Part shown: positions 51,653-59,707 of the stretch, piece by piece
Numbering within the stretch: position 1 is the first letter of the stretch
How the letters are laid out: every line of letters starts with the position of its first letter
NCBI GenBank assembly: GCA_963808315.1
Contig: CAWEFK010000024.1
Location: 248,001 to 312,000 of the forward strand
Source: Palsa-504 sp963808315
GTDB taxonomy: Bacteria > Actinomycetota > Actinomycetes > Streptosporangiales > Streptosporangiaceae
Reading direction: 5' to 3'
DNA: 64,000 bases
Notes under the pieces: model-generated
The model's input: the letters and a program-made list of their open reading frames with translations, nothing else
Databases searched by the model: none
Told to the model about the DNA's origin: nothing
Made by a program: the position numbers and the translations under genes

Positions 51653-52596
51653 CCGATGGCGTCGCGGTGCGGGTTTGCGACCTGCGGATGAGCTACGGCG
51701 CCACGCAGGTGCTGCGGGGCGTCAATTTCGAGGTCCGCTACGGCGAGGTGTTCTGCCTGCTCGGCCCGAACGGGGCGGGCAAGACCACCACCCTGGAGAT
51801 CCTCGAGGGCTTCCGCCGTCCGACGGCCGGGACGGTCCGGGTCCTGGGTCTGGACCCGGCGGCGCAGCCGGCCAGGCTGCGCGAGCGGGCCGGGATGGTG
51901 TTGCAGGAGTGCGGCTTTCCCCGGCAGGCCCGCGTGGCCGAGCTCATCGAGCTGTGGCGCACCTACTACCCGAACCCGCGCCCGCTCGGTGACCTGCTCG
52001 AGGTCGTGGAGCTCACAGAAGCGCGGAACACCCAGGTCCGCAAGCTGTCCGTGGGCCAGCGACGGCGGCTGGATTTTGCCCTGGCGCTCGCGGGCGATCC
52101 CGACCTGGTCTTTCTCGACGAGCCGACCACCGGCTTCGACCCGGAGGCGCGCAGGCGGTGCTGGGCGGCGATCGAAAACCTTCGCCGGCTGGGCAAGACG
52201 ATCCTGCTCACCACCCACTACCTCGATGAGGCGGAACGGCTCGCCGACCGGATCGCCATCCTGCGGGCCGGCCGGATCGAACTATCCGGGACGACGCAGG
52301 AGGTCGCGGTGCTAGCCGGGCTGGCCACCCGCATCTCCTTCACCACGCCGACGGCTCTGCGCCGCGGCCAGATCCCGCTGCCGGACGGGATCGACCTGAC
52401 GGTATCCGGGTCCGAGTCGGTCTGCCACAGCGGTCACCCGGGCATGACCCTGCGGCTGCTGCTGGACTGGGCGCTGCGGCACAGCCTCGGTGACCTAGAC
52501 GGCCTGGCCGTGACCGCTCCTAGCCTCGAAGACACGTACCTGCAGCTCACCGGGGCCGACCCGCATCCGAGTCAGGCAGGAGGAGCGCGCCGATGA
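51649..52596 (+). CDS. ABC transporter ATP-binding protein (ABC-2 exporter type)
   Basis: 315 residues. Walker A GPNGAGKTTTLEIL, Q-loop VLQECGF, signature LSVGQRRRLDFALA, Walker B LVFLDEPTTGFDP, H-loop LLTTHYLDEA. The C-terminal 90 residues resemble DrrA-type exporters. Forms a drug or lipid exporter with the overlapping permease gene. Coupled to the TetR gene upstream. Confidence 0.93.
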   Translation: MTDGVAVRVCDLRMSYGATQVLRGVNFEVRYGEVFCLLGPNGAGKTTTLEILEGFRRPTAGTVRVLGLDPAAQPARLRERAGMVLQECGFPRQARVAELIELWRTYYPNPRPLGDLLEVVELTEARNTQVRKLSVGQRRRLDFALALAGDPDLVFLDEPTTGFDPEARRRCWAAIENLRRLGKTILLTTHYLDEAERLADRIAILRAGRIELSGTTQEVAVLAGLATRISFTTPTALRRGQIPLPDGIDLTVSGSESVCHSGHPGMTLRLLLDWALRHSLGDLDGLAVTAPSLEDTYLQLTGADPHPSQAGGARR

Positions 52597-53348
52597 CCAG
52601 AGCGGTTCGCCTCGCCATGGGACAGGCGCTCATCGAGCAACGCAGCTTCTGGCGCAGCGCCGAATACGCGCTGTTCACCTTCGTCTTCCCGCTGATGATC
52701 CTGCTGCTGATCGGAGCGGCCAATGTCGGCTCCTACCTGCCCGGCACGCAGGTCAAGAACACCACCGTCTTCGTGCCCGGCATCCTGGCCTTCGGGGTGA
52801 TCGTCGCCGCCTACGTGAACCTCGGATCCAAGGTGGCTGTCCTGCGCCACGATGGCGTGCTCAAGCGGATCAAGACCACGCCGTTGCCGACGGGCTCCTA
52901 TCTCGCCGGCCTGCTGGTCAGCACCGTGGCCACCGCGATCTTGCTGACCGCGGGCACCGGCCTGATCGGCTGGCTGGCCTTCGGCGCCCGGCCGCGTCCC
53001 GGGGGCCTGCTGGCCCTGACGGCCGGCCTGATCCTGGGGATCGTGTGTTTCGCCTCGCTGGGCCTGGCCATCAGTTCGGTCATCACCAGCGCAGAATCCG
53101 CCGGCCCGGTGACGTACGCCAGCTTCCTGCCCATCGCCATCGTCTCCGGCGTCTTCGATCCCACCTTCGGGGGCCTGCCGGCCTGGCTCTCGCACGTGGT
53201 CGACCTGTTCCCGGTCAAGGCGCTCGCGCAGGTGCTGCAGAACGCCTACGCGGTGCGTCCCTTCCCGGTCTGGGATCTGGCCAACCTGGGACTGTGGACG
53301 ATGGCAGGCGCGTCCTTCGCTATCTGGCGTTTCCGCCGGCACAGTTAG
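52593..53348 (+). CDS. ABC-2-type transporter permease
   Basis: 251 residues with six TM segments (for example FTFVFPLMILLLIGAANVG and GLLVSTVATAILLTAGTGLI) and the ABC-2 loop VAVLRHDGVLKRIKTTPLPT. ATGA overlap with the ATPase. Substrate unknown; the TetR neighbour suggests efflux of a toxic compound. Confidence 0.92.
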   Translation: MTRAVRLAMGQALIEQRSFWRSAEYALFTFVFPLMILLLIGAANVGSYLPGTQVKNTTVFVPGILAFGVIVAAYVNLGSKVAVLRHDGVLKRIKTTPLPTGSYLAGLLVSTVATAILLTAGTGLIGWLAFGARPRPGGLLALTAGLILGIVCFASLGLAISSVITSAESAGPVTYASFLPIAIVSGVFDPTFGGLPAWLSHVVDLFPVKALAQVLQNAYAVRPFPVWDLANLGLWTMAGASFAIWRFRRHS

Positions 53349-53360
53349 CTGGGTCGGCGG

Positions 53361-53732
53361 TCAGCCCGCGGCCCGGCGGGCCGCGTCAAACGGCAGCCGG
53401 TCGAAGATGATCCTCAGCTGGCTGATCTTGCCGTCCGCGACGGTGATGAACTCCGCGCCCGGCGCTTCCTGGACGGGAACGGTACCGGTGTCGTACATCA
53501 GCAGCGCCGTCCTGTCATCGCCGAACGCGGCGATCAGGGCAGACCCGGTGACCATCTGCACGAACGGCCCCATGAATCCGCGGAACGCCTCCGCACCTGT
53601 CAGCCGCCCGGCCGGCGCCCGGCAGACGATGTCCTCGGCGATGTACGTCATGGCCTGCTCAAAGTCGTGGCTCGTCCAGGCCTGGTGATAGGCCAGCGCG
53701 ATCCGCAGGGCCGCTGGGTTGACCTCGGTCAT
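53361..53732 (-). CDS. NTF2/SnoaL-like small protein
   Basis: 123 residues in the cone-shaped SnoaL fold: LAYHQAWTSHDFEQAMTYIA, EAFRGFMGPFVQMVTGSAL, and GKISQLRIIFDRLPF near the end. Members are isomerases, hydrolases or carrier-like; no catalytic set can be assigned. It is convergent with the exporter operon. Confidence 0.85.
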   Translation of the reverse strand: MTEVNPAALRIALAYHQAWTSHDFEQAMTYIAEDIVCRAPAGRLTGAEAFRGFMGPFVQMVTGSALIAAFGDDRTALLMYDTGTVPVQEAPGAEFITVADGKISQLRIIFDRLPFDAARRAAG

Positions 53733-53817
53733 GTCCGGTCCTCCTGGTGGGTTGTCGGTGCTGATGGTTAAGACACCGCCGGCCAGGTAAACGGAACGCG
53801 CCCGGCCATGGCACCAT

Positions 53818-54663
53818 GTGCCGGTGAGCCGTTCCACGCTTGACCGGGCGCGAGCGGGGGGGCCGGCGGCGCGGTACCAGGCTCGTGAGACGGTCGAGTT
53901 GGCGTTCATCACCGCCCTGCAGCGGCTGCCCAGCCGGCAGACCGCCGCCTTGCTCCTGTGCGATGTGCTTGGCTTCGGTGCCGCCGAGGTCGCCGTCATG
54001 CTGGACACCAGTCCCACCGCGATCAAGGGCGTTTTGCAGCGCGCCCGCGCGTCGCTTGACCAGCCAGGCGCCGCGGCCGCCCGCCACGCGACCCCGGGCC
54101 CTGGCTCGCCCGAGGAGCGGGAGCTGGCGCGCCGCTTCGCCCGGGCCTTCACCGAGGACGACATCGACGGCGTCGTCGCGCTGCTGACCGACGACGCCTG
54201 GCTGGCCATGCCGCCGGCGTCCCATGAGTACCACGGTCCGGCAGCGGTCGCGGCCTTCCTGCGGGCCAGCGCCAGCTCGCGGGGGCAGCATCACGTCCGC
54301 CTAGTACCTTGCCGGGCCAACACCCAGCTTGCCTTCGGCTGTTACCTGGCCTGTCCTGACCAGCCGGATGCGTACCCGACCGGCATCCTGGTGCTCACCC
54401 TGTCCGGAAACCGGGTCCGCGGCATCACCCGTTTCCTGGACGCCGGACTGCATCGCGTGTTCGGTCTGCCGGCCCGCTCGACCGATGAGTTAGACGGCCC
54501 TACTCGATCCGGGTCGCGATGGGCGCGCCGAGCTCGACGGTCCGTCCTACGGTGCACAGCCGGTCGTGCGACACGCGGACCGCATCGGGCAGCAAGGCCC
54601 GGGCCTTGTCGCCCGGCTCCCCGTCCGGGAACGAGATGCGGAACGTCACCAGCAGGTCGGTGA
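53818..54663 (+). pseudogene. 5'-truncated ECF-type sigma factor with SnoaL-like C-terminus, stop lost
   Basis: The frame starts at the end of the region 2/4 linker and encodes region 4 (LPSRQTAALLLCDVLGFGAA, then DTSPTAIKGVLQRARASLDQ) followed by a SnoaL-like domain (RRFARAFTEDDIDGVVALLT, GITRFLDAGLHRVFGLPA), as in long actinobacterial sigma factors. Region 2, which binds core polymerase and the -10 box, is absent. The frame then reads through and overlaps the antisense OsmC gene by about 164 bases with low-complexity sequence. Most likely a relic. Confidence 0.75.
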
Positions 54664-54925
54664 GATGGTTGCCTGCGGCGTCCCTGACCTTCTCCGCGTC
54701 GACCAGCACCTCGAACGTGTCCGGTTCGGCCCGGCGTGAGGTCAAGATGTCGACGTCGACGGCCGTGCAGCCACCGATCGCGGCGAGCAGCAGTTCGACC
54801 GGCGTGAAGTCGGTCCCTTGCCCGGTCCCCATGCTGATCTGGCCGCCGCGTTCGTTGCTGGCCGTGTACCGGCTGTTCTCGATGCGTTCGAGCCGTATGC
54901 CGCGATGCGCCGAATCACTCGTCAT
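54500..54925 (-). CDS. OsmC-family peroxide-reducing protein
   Basis: 141 residues. The two redox Cys are in AAIGGCTAVDVDIL and SHDRLCTVGRTVELG, and TDFTPVELLLAAI is the family core. OsmC/Ohr proteins reduce organic hydroperoxides. ATG 54925. Confidence 0.9.
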   Translation of the reverse strand: MTSDSAHRGIRLERIENSRYTASNERGGQISMGTGQGTDFTPVELLLAAIGGCTAVDVDILTSRRAEPDTFEVLVDAEKVRDAAGNHLTDLLVTFRISFPDGEPGDKARALLPDAVRVSHDRLCTVGRTVELGAPIATRIE

Positions 54926-55068
54926 GCTGGCCACCCTGCCATATCCCGCCGGGTTGGCCGGCGATGAGGGCCGGTCGGTGTCGTCGTGGTCGGGGTGACC
55001 CAGGTATCCGGGACACCGGGGTCGTCTCCGCAGAAACGCCGTCCTGCCCGGCACCCGGGTGGCCGGGC

Positions 55069-55557
55069 TTAGCCGCCGGCCGTCCTGGTGCAAGCCGCGT
55101 CCAGCCGTTCCAGCGTCCTCGCCATGCCGTCGGCCCAGACCTCGCCGTTGCTCATCTCCGCACGGGCATCGGCCGGCGCGCTTGAGCAGTCATAAATCTC
55201 GGTCACGATGGTCGCGTCGGCCCCGTCGGGGACCAGTTCGTAGGACCACCGGTGACCCCAGCGGCTTTCGTCCTGTCCCGCGGCGGCGTCCGGATGCCCA
55301 CGCCCGGCCGCCGGCTCCCAGCCGATACGCCGATCCAGCTCATACTCCACCACGTGATTGTTCATCTCGTAGTCACCCAGCTCCGAGAAATACATCTTCA
55401 TGATAAAGACGTCGCCAACGCCGGAAACCGGCGCCGTCTTCACCGCCCCGCGGAGCATCCCGGAGCCATCCAGCTCCGTATGACGCCCAGGGTCAGCAAG
55501 GACCCGAAAAATCACCGAAGCTGGCGCTTCGATGCGCCTGGAAACCCTCACTGCCAC
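55069..55557 (-). CDS. SRPBCC (START-like) superfamily protein
   Basis: 162 residues: RRIEAPASVIFRVLADPGRH, then SGMLRGAVKTAPVSGVGDVF, ending WADGMARTLERLDAACT. Fits polyketide-cyclase/dehydrase-like START proteins that bind hydrophobic ligands. GTG 55557 is chosen because GGGAGG lies about ten bases upstream; an ATG at 55623 is possible. Confidence 0.82.
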   Translation of the reverse strand: MAVRVSRRIEAPASVIFRVLADPGRHTELDGSGMLRGAVKTAPVSGVGDVFIMKMYFSELGDYEMNNHVVEYELDRRIGWEPAAGRGHPDAAAGQDESRWGHRWSYELVPDGADATIVTEIYDCSSAPADARAEMSNGEVWADGMARTLERLDAACTRTAGG

Positions 55558-55621
55558 GCGCCTGCCGCCTCCCGTCCCATGCGCCAGTACTGACTTCGGC
55601 AGCTGCCCATTCTCATCGCGC

Positions 55622-55953
55622 ATGAACGCGACCACTAAGTACGTCGTCTCCAGGAGCCTGGAGGATGCCGGTGCCTGGCAGAACTCGATTCTGCTGCGGG
55701 GCGATGCGGCCGACAGGGTGGCCGATCTGAAAGCCAAACCGGGTGGGGATCTCGGGATTATCGGCAGCGTGTCGCTGGTGCGGAGCTTGCACGCCGCCGA
55801 CCTGATCGAGCGCTACACGCTGCTGATCTGCCCGTTGACCCTGGGCAGCGGCACCCGGCTGTTCGAAGGCCCCGGCCCGCTGACCGAGTTGAGCTCACCA
55901 GTAGCGTGGTGACCACGACGGGTGTCATCATCGCGCAGTACACCCGCCGTTGA
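55622..55953 (+). pseudogene. Remnant of a dihydrofolate reductase/RibD-C family gene (5'-truncated and frameshifted)
   Basis: From ATG 55622: NATTKYVVSRSLEDAGAWQN, GGDLGIIGSVSLVRSLHAAD and YTLLICPLTLGSGTRLFEGP, the C-terminal half of the family. The first 80 or so residues are missing. Near 55893 the frame shifts and the expected last strand continues in the next frame (LTSSVVTTTGVIIAQYTRR) to a stop at 55951-55953. Confidence 0.75.
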
Positions 55954-56362
55954 GAATGACGTGTCGCAGTATTTACACCTAACCGACGGCGCGTCTGACA
56001 TGATCGAACAAAGATCGTGCCAGATTCAGGCTTCGTGAGGACTTTTGGATACTATGATCCACAAAAGTCCCCATCAAGCCTGAATTTACCACGAAAGTTC
56101 ACAGCTGGCTGGAACGGATGTGATCCGGGAACGCGGCTGGGGCGGTGATGACGCGTGGTGTTCCGCGAGCCGATGCAGGAAGCGGATCGCGCGGGGCTGG
56201 GGCGGGTTTCCCCGGACGGGCGGCTATGCGACAGCCTCTATGCTCTGGAGGCGGCGCGCAGGCTGGCTACGGCGCCTTCATTTGGAGGCGGCTAACCTGA
56301 CGTTGCCAGAGCAGCCGGAAATCCGGTGTGGCGAGCACCTGGTCGTGGCCTACGATCTGACG
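55954..56362. other. 409-bp region without an assigned gene
   Basis: Contains the 66-nt hairpin at 56022-56087. A 46-codon open stretch from GTG 56158 (FREPMQEADRAGLGRVSPDG and following residues) stops at about 56298; I do not recognise it and it may be a relic. Nothing else seen. Confidence 0.5.
56022..56087. terminator. 66-nt long hairpin with about 29-nt arms
   Basis: AGATTCAGGCTTCGTGAGGA and following bases pair, with a few mismatches, with the complementary right arm that ends at 56087, around the loop ACTATG. It lies after the DHFR remnant and before the GNAT gene. A strong terminator or a small MITE-like element. Confidence 0.55.
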
Positions 56363-56821
56363 GTGGATTCCTCGCTGGTCGTCCGCCCGGCCCGGGTTCA
56401 CGACATCGGGCAGATGGCGCGCGTGCACGTCCGGTGCTGGCAGGAGACGTATCGCGGGCTCATGCCGGACGCTCTGCTCGACGACCCAGGCCTCCCAGCT
56501 GCCCGGGAGCGGATGTGGACGAGGGCCCTGACCGACGAGCGCTATCGCCGCAACCGCGGGTGGATGAGGCAGCTGTACGTGCTCTACGTGTACGCAGCCG
56601 ACCACGGCACGGGCGCAGGGCGGGCGTTGCTTGAGGCCGTCACCGACTCTGCGGAGCCGACGGCACTTTGGGTCGCCGACCCCAATCCTCGGGCGCAGGC
56701 GTTCTACCGCAAGCACGGCTTCGATGCTGACGGGACGGCCAGGTCCGACGACGGGCCGCGGGAGATCCGCATGGTCCGCGGCGTGCGGCCCGGCGGCACC
56801 GGCCGCTCGTCTGATCGTTAA
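56363..56821 (+). CDS. GNAT-family acetyltransferase lacking its central strands
   Basis: 152 residues from GTG 56363. The N-terminal part (VRPARVHDIGQMARVHVRCW) and acetyl-CoA part (LYVLYVYAADHGTGAGRALL, then AQAFYRKHGFDADG) are well conserved. Between RYRRNR and GWMRQ about 25 residues usual for the family (the beta hairpin before the CoA loop) are missing in frame. It may be inactive. The frame is open upstream to 56120 without conserved sequence. Confidence 0.75.
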   Translation: MDSSLVVRPARVHDIGQMARVHVRCWQETYRGLMPDALLDDPGLPAARERMWTRALTDERYRRNRGWMRQLYVLYVYAADHGTGAGRALLEAVTDSAEPTALWVADPNPRAQAFYRKHGFDADGTARSDDGPREIRMVRGVRPGGTGRSSDR

Positions 56822-56917
56822 GGGGCGAGGCCACATTAAGCCGAGCCGCCAGGGCCGGCCGCTGACGGGACCTCGTGGCAGAATGGGCCGTTGGTGGAAC
56901 AGCGAGGTTGAGCTGAC

Positions 56918-58927
56918 ATGGAAGACGGAAGTCCCTCGGTAACTGCCCGCCGGGTGGCGGCGCACCGTCTCGGCTTCTCCCGGATCCCCGCACCCTACGG
57001 CGATCCCGCCGCTGACGATGCCCTGGCCGCCCACGTCGCCGCCGGACGCGAGGCCCCGCTGAACCGGATGCATGATTACCTGGCGGCCCGCACCGCGTTC
57101 TTCGACCGGGTCGTGGTCGGCGCCATCGGCCGCGGCGTGCGGCAGATCGTGGTGGGCGCCGCGGGCTACGACGGCCGGGCGCTGCGGTACGCCAAGCCGG
57201 GTGTCCGCTGGTTCGAGGTGGATCATCCCGCCACCCAGCGGGACAAGCGTGCCCGGCTGAAGCGGCTCGGCCTCACAACGCCTCGGGTGCAGTTCGTCGA
57301 GGCCGATTTCACTCAGGACCCGGTGGCGGAGCGACTGCTCGTGGCCGGGCTCGATCCGAACGCATCCGGTCTGTTCCTGCTCGAGGGAGTCGCGGTCTAC
57401 CTGGAGTCGGCGGTCCTGGAGGCCGTACTGGATCAGTTCCGCCAGGTCACCGTGGCCGACAGCCGCCTAGCGATCAGCGTGTCCCTGTCCCGGGACCACG
57501 ACGAAACCGCCCGGGCCCGGTTCCAAGCCTCCGTGGCGGCGATGGGGGAGCCGGCCAGGTCGACGCTCGACGCCCACGAGGCCGAGGCGTTGCTCGCCCG
57601 CCACGGCTGGCGGATCATGGCCGGCGAGGAGTCCGATGATCTCCCGGCGGCCAAACGCCAGCGCCAGCTTTCGGCCGGCCTGCTCCTGGCCGCCGCCGCC
57701 CCCCGAGCCGCCGCCGCCCCCCGAGCCGCCGCCGCCCCCCGAGCCGCCGCCGGCCCCCGAGCGAGCCGCCCCCGAGCCGCCGCCGGCCCCTCTGGAGTCC
57801 CGGTGCCCCAGGCCACCGGAACCCTTCCCCTGTCGGCCCTGCTATCCCAGGTGCTCGTCGCCTACACGATCGAGTTCGACAACGAAGCCGAGCACCGGCT
57901 CCCGCATCGCACGACGAACTTCGGAGTGGGCAGCCAGGGTTACGGCGCCTGGCTGGTGTCGATGGTCATGTGGGAAAACTGCATGCGATTCGTCGCCGAC
58001 GAGCCGGTTACCGTAACAGAGCTCACGACCCTGGCCCGGACCGGGACGAACTTGGACGGCATGAGGCGGTGGGGCTACCTCACCGTCGACGGCACGTCGA
58101 AGAAGGTACCCAAGAGCCGACCCGGCCCGGGCGCCGTCCTCCGGGCCACCGCCCGGGGCCTGCGCGCGCGGCAGGTGTGGTTGCCGCTGGCCGGCCTGAT
58201 CGAGGAACGCTGGCGGCAGCGCTTCGGCTCCGGCCAGCTGACCCAGCTGCGGGAGTCCCTCCTGCCGGTGGTGCGCCAGCTCGACCCGGGGCTGCCCGAC
58301 TGCCTGCCGATCCTCGGCGCGGAACTGATCAGCCGCGGGCCGGACCCGGCGCTCCCGCCCAGACCGGATGATGTCGATCTGACCACGCTGCCTGTCTCCG
58401 CGCTGCTGTCCCGGGTGCTGCTGTCGTTCGCGGTGGAGTACGAGCGCGAGTCGGCGCCCTCGCTCGCGGTCAGCGCGAACCTGCTGCGCGTCCTGGACAC
58501 CGAGGGGACCAGGCTCCGCGACCTTCCGCAGCTGACCGGTATCTCCTCCGAAGCCGTCCGCTGGGCCCTGGGCATCCTCGTCCGCGGCCGTCTCGCCGTC
58601 ATCGCACCGGACCCGGCCGCCAGCCGCGGGAAGATCGCACGCCTGGTCGCCCGCGGCGTCGAGGCCCAGTGCGGCTACAAAAAGTCCCGCGACACGGTCG
58701 AGCAGCGCTGGGGAGAACGCTTTACCGACGGCATCGTCGGCCCCTTGCGCCACGCCCTCGAAGCCCTGGCCGTCGGTGCCGAAGGAGGGCCCGACGGGGG
58801 GCCGCCGCCCCTGTTCGGAGCCATCGAGCCCTACCCGGACAACTGGCGAGCCTCGGTTCGCCGCCCGGTGATCCTGCCGCATTACCCGATGGTCCTGCAT
58901 CGCGGCGGCTATCCCGACGGCAGCTAA
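56918..58927 (+). CDS. LCM-type SAM-dependent methyltransferase fused to a duplicated winged-helix-like module
   Basis: 669 residues. Residues about 1-255 are an LCM/TIGR00027-type methyltransferase (VVGAAGYDGRALRYAKPGVR, WFEVDHPATQRDKRARLKRL, GLFLLEGVAVYLESAVLEAV). Residues about 258-295 are a repetitive Ala/Pro/Arg linker (AAAAPR units). Residues 296-669 hold two related helical modules: LPLSALLSQVLVAYTIEFDN with IEERWRQRFG, then LPVSALLSRVLLSFAVEYER with VEQRWGERFT. The second half resembles a stand-alone actinobacterial family of about 370 residues. A GGAG five bases before GTG 57803 would start exactly that protein in the same frame, so the fusion may be a lost stop with internal initiation kept. 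Confidence 0.75.
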   Translation: MEDGSPSVTARRVAAHRLGFSRIPAPYGDPAADDALAAHVAAGREAPLNRMHDYLAARTAFFDRVVVGAIGRGVRQIVVGAAGYDGRALRYAKPGVRWFEVDHPATQRDKRARLKRLGLTTPRVQFVEADFTQDPVAERLLVAGLDPNASGLFLLEGVAVYLESAVLEAVLDQFRQVTVADSRLAISVSLSRDHDETARARFQASVAAMGEPARSTLDAHEAEALLARHGWRIMAGEESDDLPAAKRQRQLSAGLLLAAAAPRAAAAPRAAAAPRAAAGPRASRPRAAAGPSGVPVPQATGTLPLSALLSQVLVAYTIEFDNEAEHRLPHRTTNFGVGSQGYGAWLVSMVMWENCMRFVADEPVTVTELTTLARTGTNLDGMRRWGYLTVDGTSKKVPKSRPGPGAVLRATARGLRARQVWLPLAGLIEERWRQRFGSGQLTQLRESLLPVVRQLDPGLPDCLPILGAELISRGPDPALPPRPDDVDLTTLPVSALLSRVLLSFAVEYERESAPSLAVSANLLRVLDTEGTRLRDLPQLTGISSEAVRWALGILVRGRLAVIAPDPAASRGKIARLVARGVEAQCGYKKSRDTVEQRWGERFTDGIVGPLRHALEALAVGAEGGPDGGPPPLFGAIEPYPDNWRASVRRPVILPHYPMVLHRGGYPDGS

Positions 58928-58951
58928 CCTCGAAACGAAGGGACCCCGACG

Positions 58952-59707
58952 ATGATCGTGATCGCCCACCTCAGCGACATCCACATCGACGGCGGCCAGC
59001 GTAGTGCCGACCGCACCCAGACCGTCATGCGCTATCTCGAAGACCTCCCCTACGCCCTGGACGCGGTCCTGGTCACAGGAGATATCGCCGATCATGCCGC
59101 GCCCGCGGAGTATGAGCAGGCCCGACGGCTGCTGACCTCACGGCACCCGGTGGTGATCTGCCCGGGTAACCACGATGAGCGCGGCGCTTTCCGGCAGTAC
59201 CTGCTCGGGGAGCCGGCATCTGCGGACCCGATCAACCAGGTGCGCTACGCCACCAAGGCCGTCATCGCGGTGTGCGACTCCTCGGTTCCCGGCCAGGACA
59301 AGGGCTTCCTCGAGGACGAGACGCTGGCCTGGCTGGAGGACATCCTGGCCCAGGTCCCGGACTCCACGCCCGTATTCGTCGGCTTCCACCACCCGCCGGC
59401 CCCGCTGCACGTCCCCCTGGTGGACGGTATCCGCCAGTTCGGAGCCGAGCGGGTCGCCGAGCTCGCGGGCCGTCACGCCAACCTCGCCGCCTTCCTGTGC
59501 GGCCATGCCCACACCGCGGCGGCGACCACCTTCGCGGGACGCCCGCTGCTGGTGGCACCGGGGGTGATCTCCACCCTCCGGCTCCCCTGGGAGCACCAGG
59601 CTCACCCCGAGGACTACGTCTATCTTGACCAGCCGCCGGGATTCGCCTTCCACGTCCTGGACGACGAGGGACGGCTGACCACCCATTTCCGGTTCGTCCG
59701 TGACTGA
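58952..59707 (+). CDS. Calcineurin-like metallophosphoesterase (cyclic-nucleotide phosphodiesterase type)
   Basis: 251 residues with all motifs of the class III phosphodiesterase fold: HLSDIHIDGG, VLVTGDIADH, CPGNHDERG, FVGFHHPPAP and CGHAHTAAAT. Relatives (CpdA, Rv0805) cleave cAMP or related substrates. It overlaps the following GNAT gene by eight bases. Confidence 0.9.
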   Translation: MIVIAHLSDIHIDGGQRSADRTQTVMRYLEDLPYALDAVLVTGDIADHAAPAEYEQARRLLTSRHPVVICPGNHDERGAFRQYLLGEPASADPINQVRYATKAVIAVCDSSVPGQDKGFLEDETLAWLEDILAQVPDSTPVFVGFHHPPAPLHVPLVDGIRQFGAERVAELAGRHANLAAFLCGHAHTAAATTFAGRPLLVAPGVISTLRLPWEHQAHPEDYVYLDQPPGFAFHVLDDEGRLTTHFRFVRD

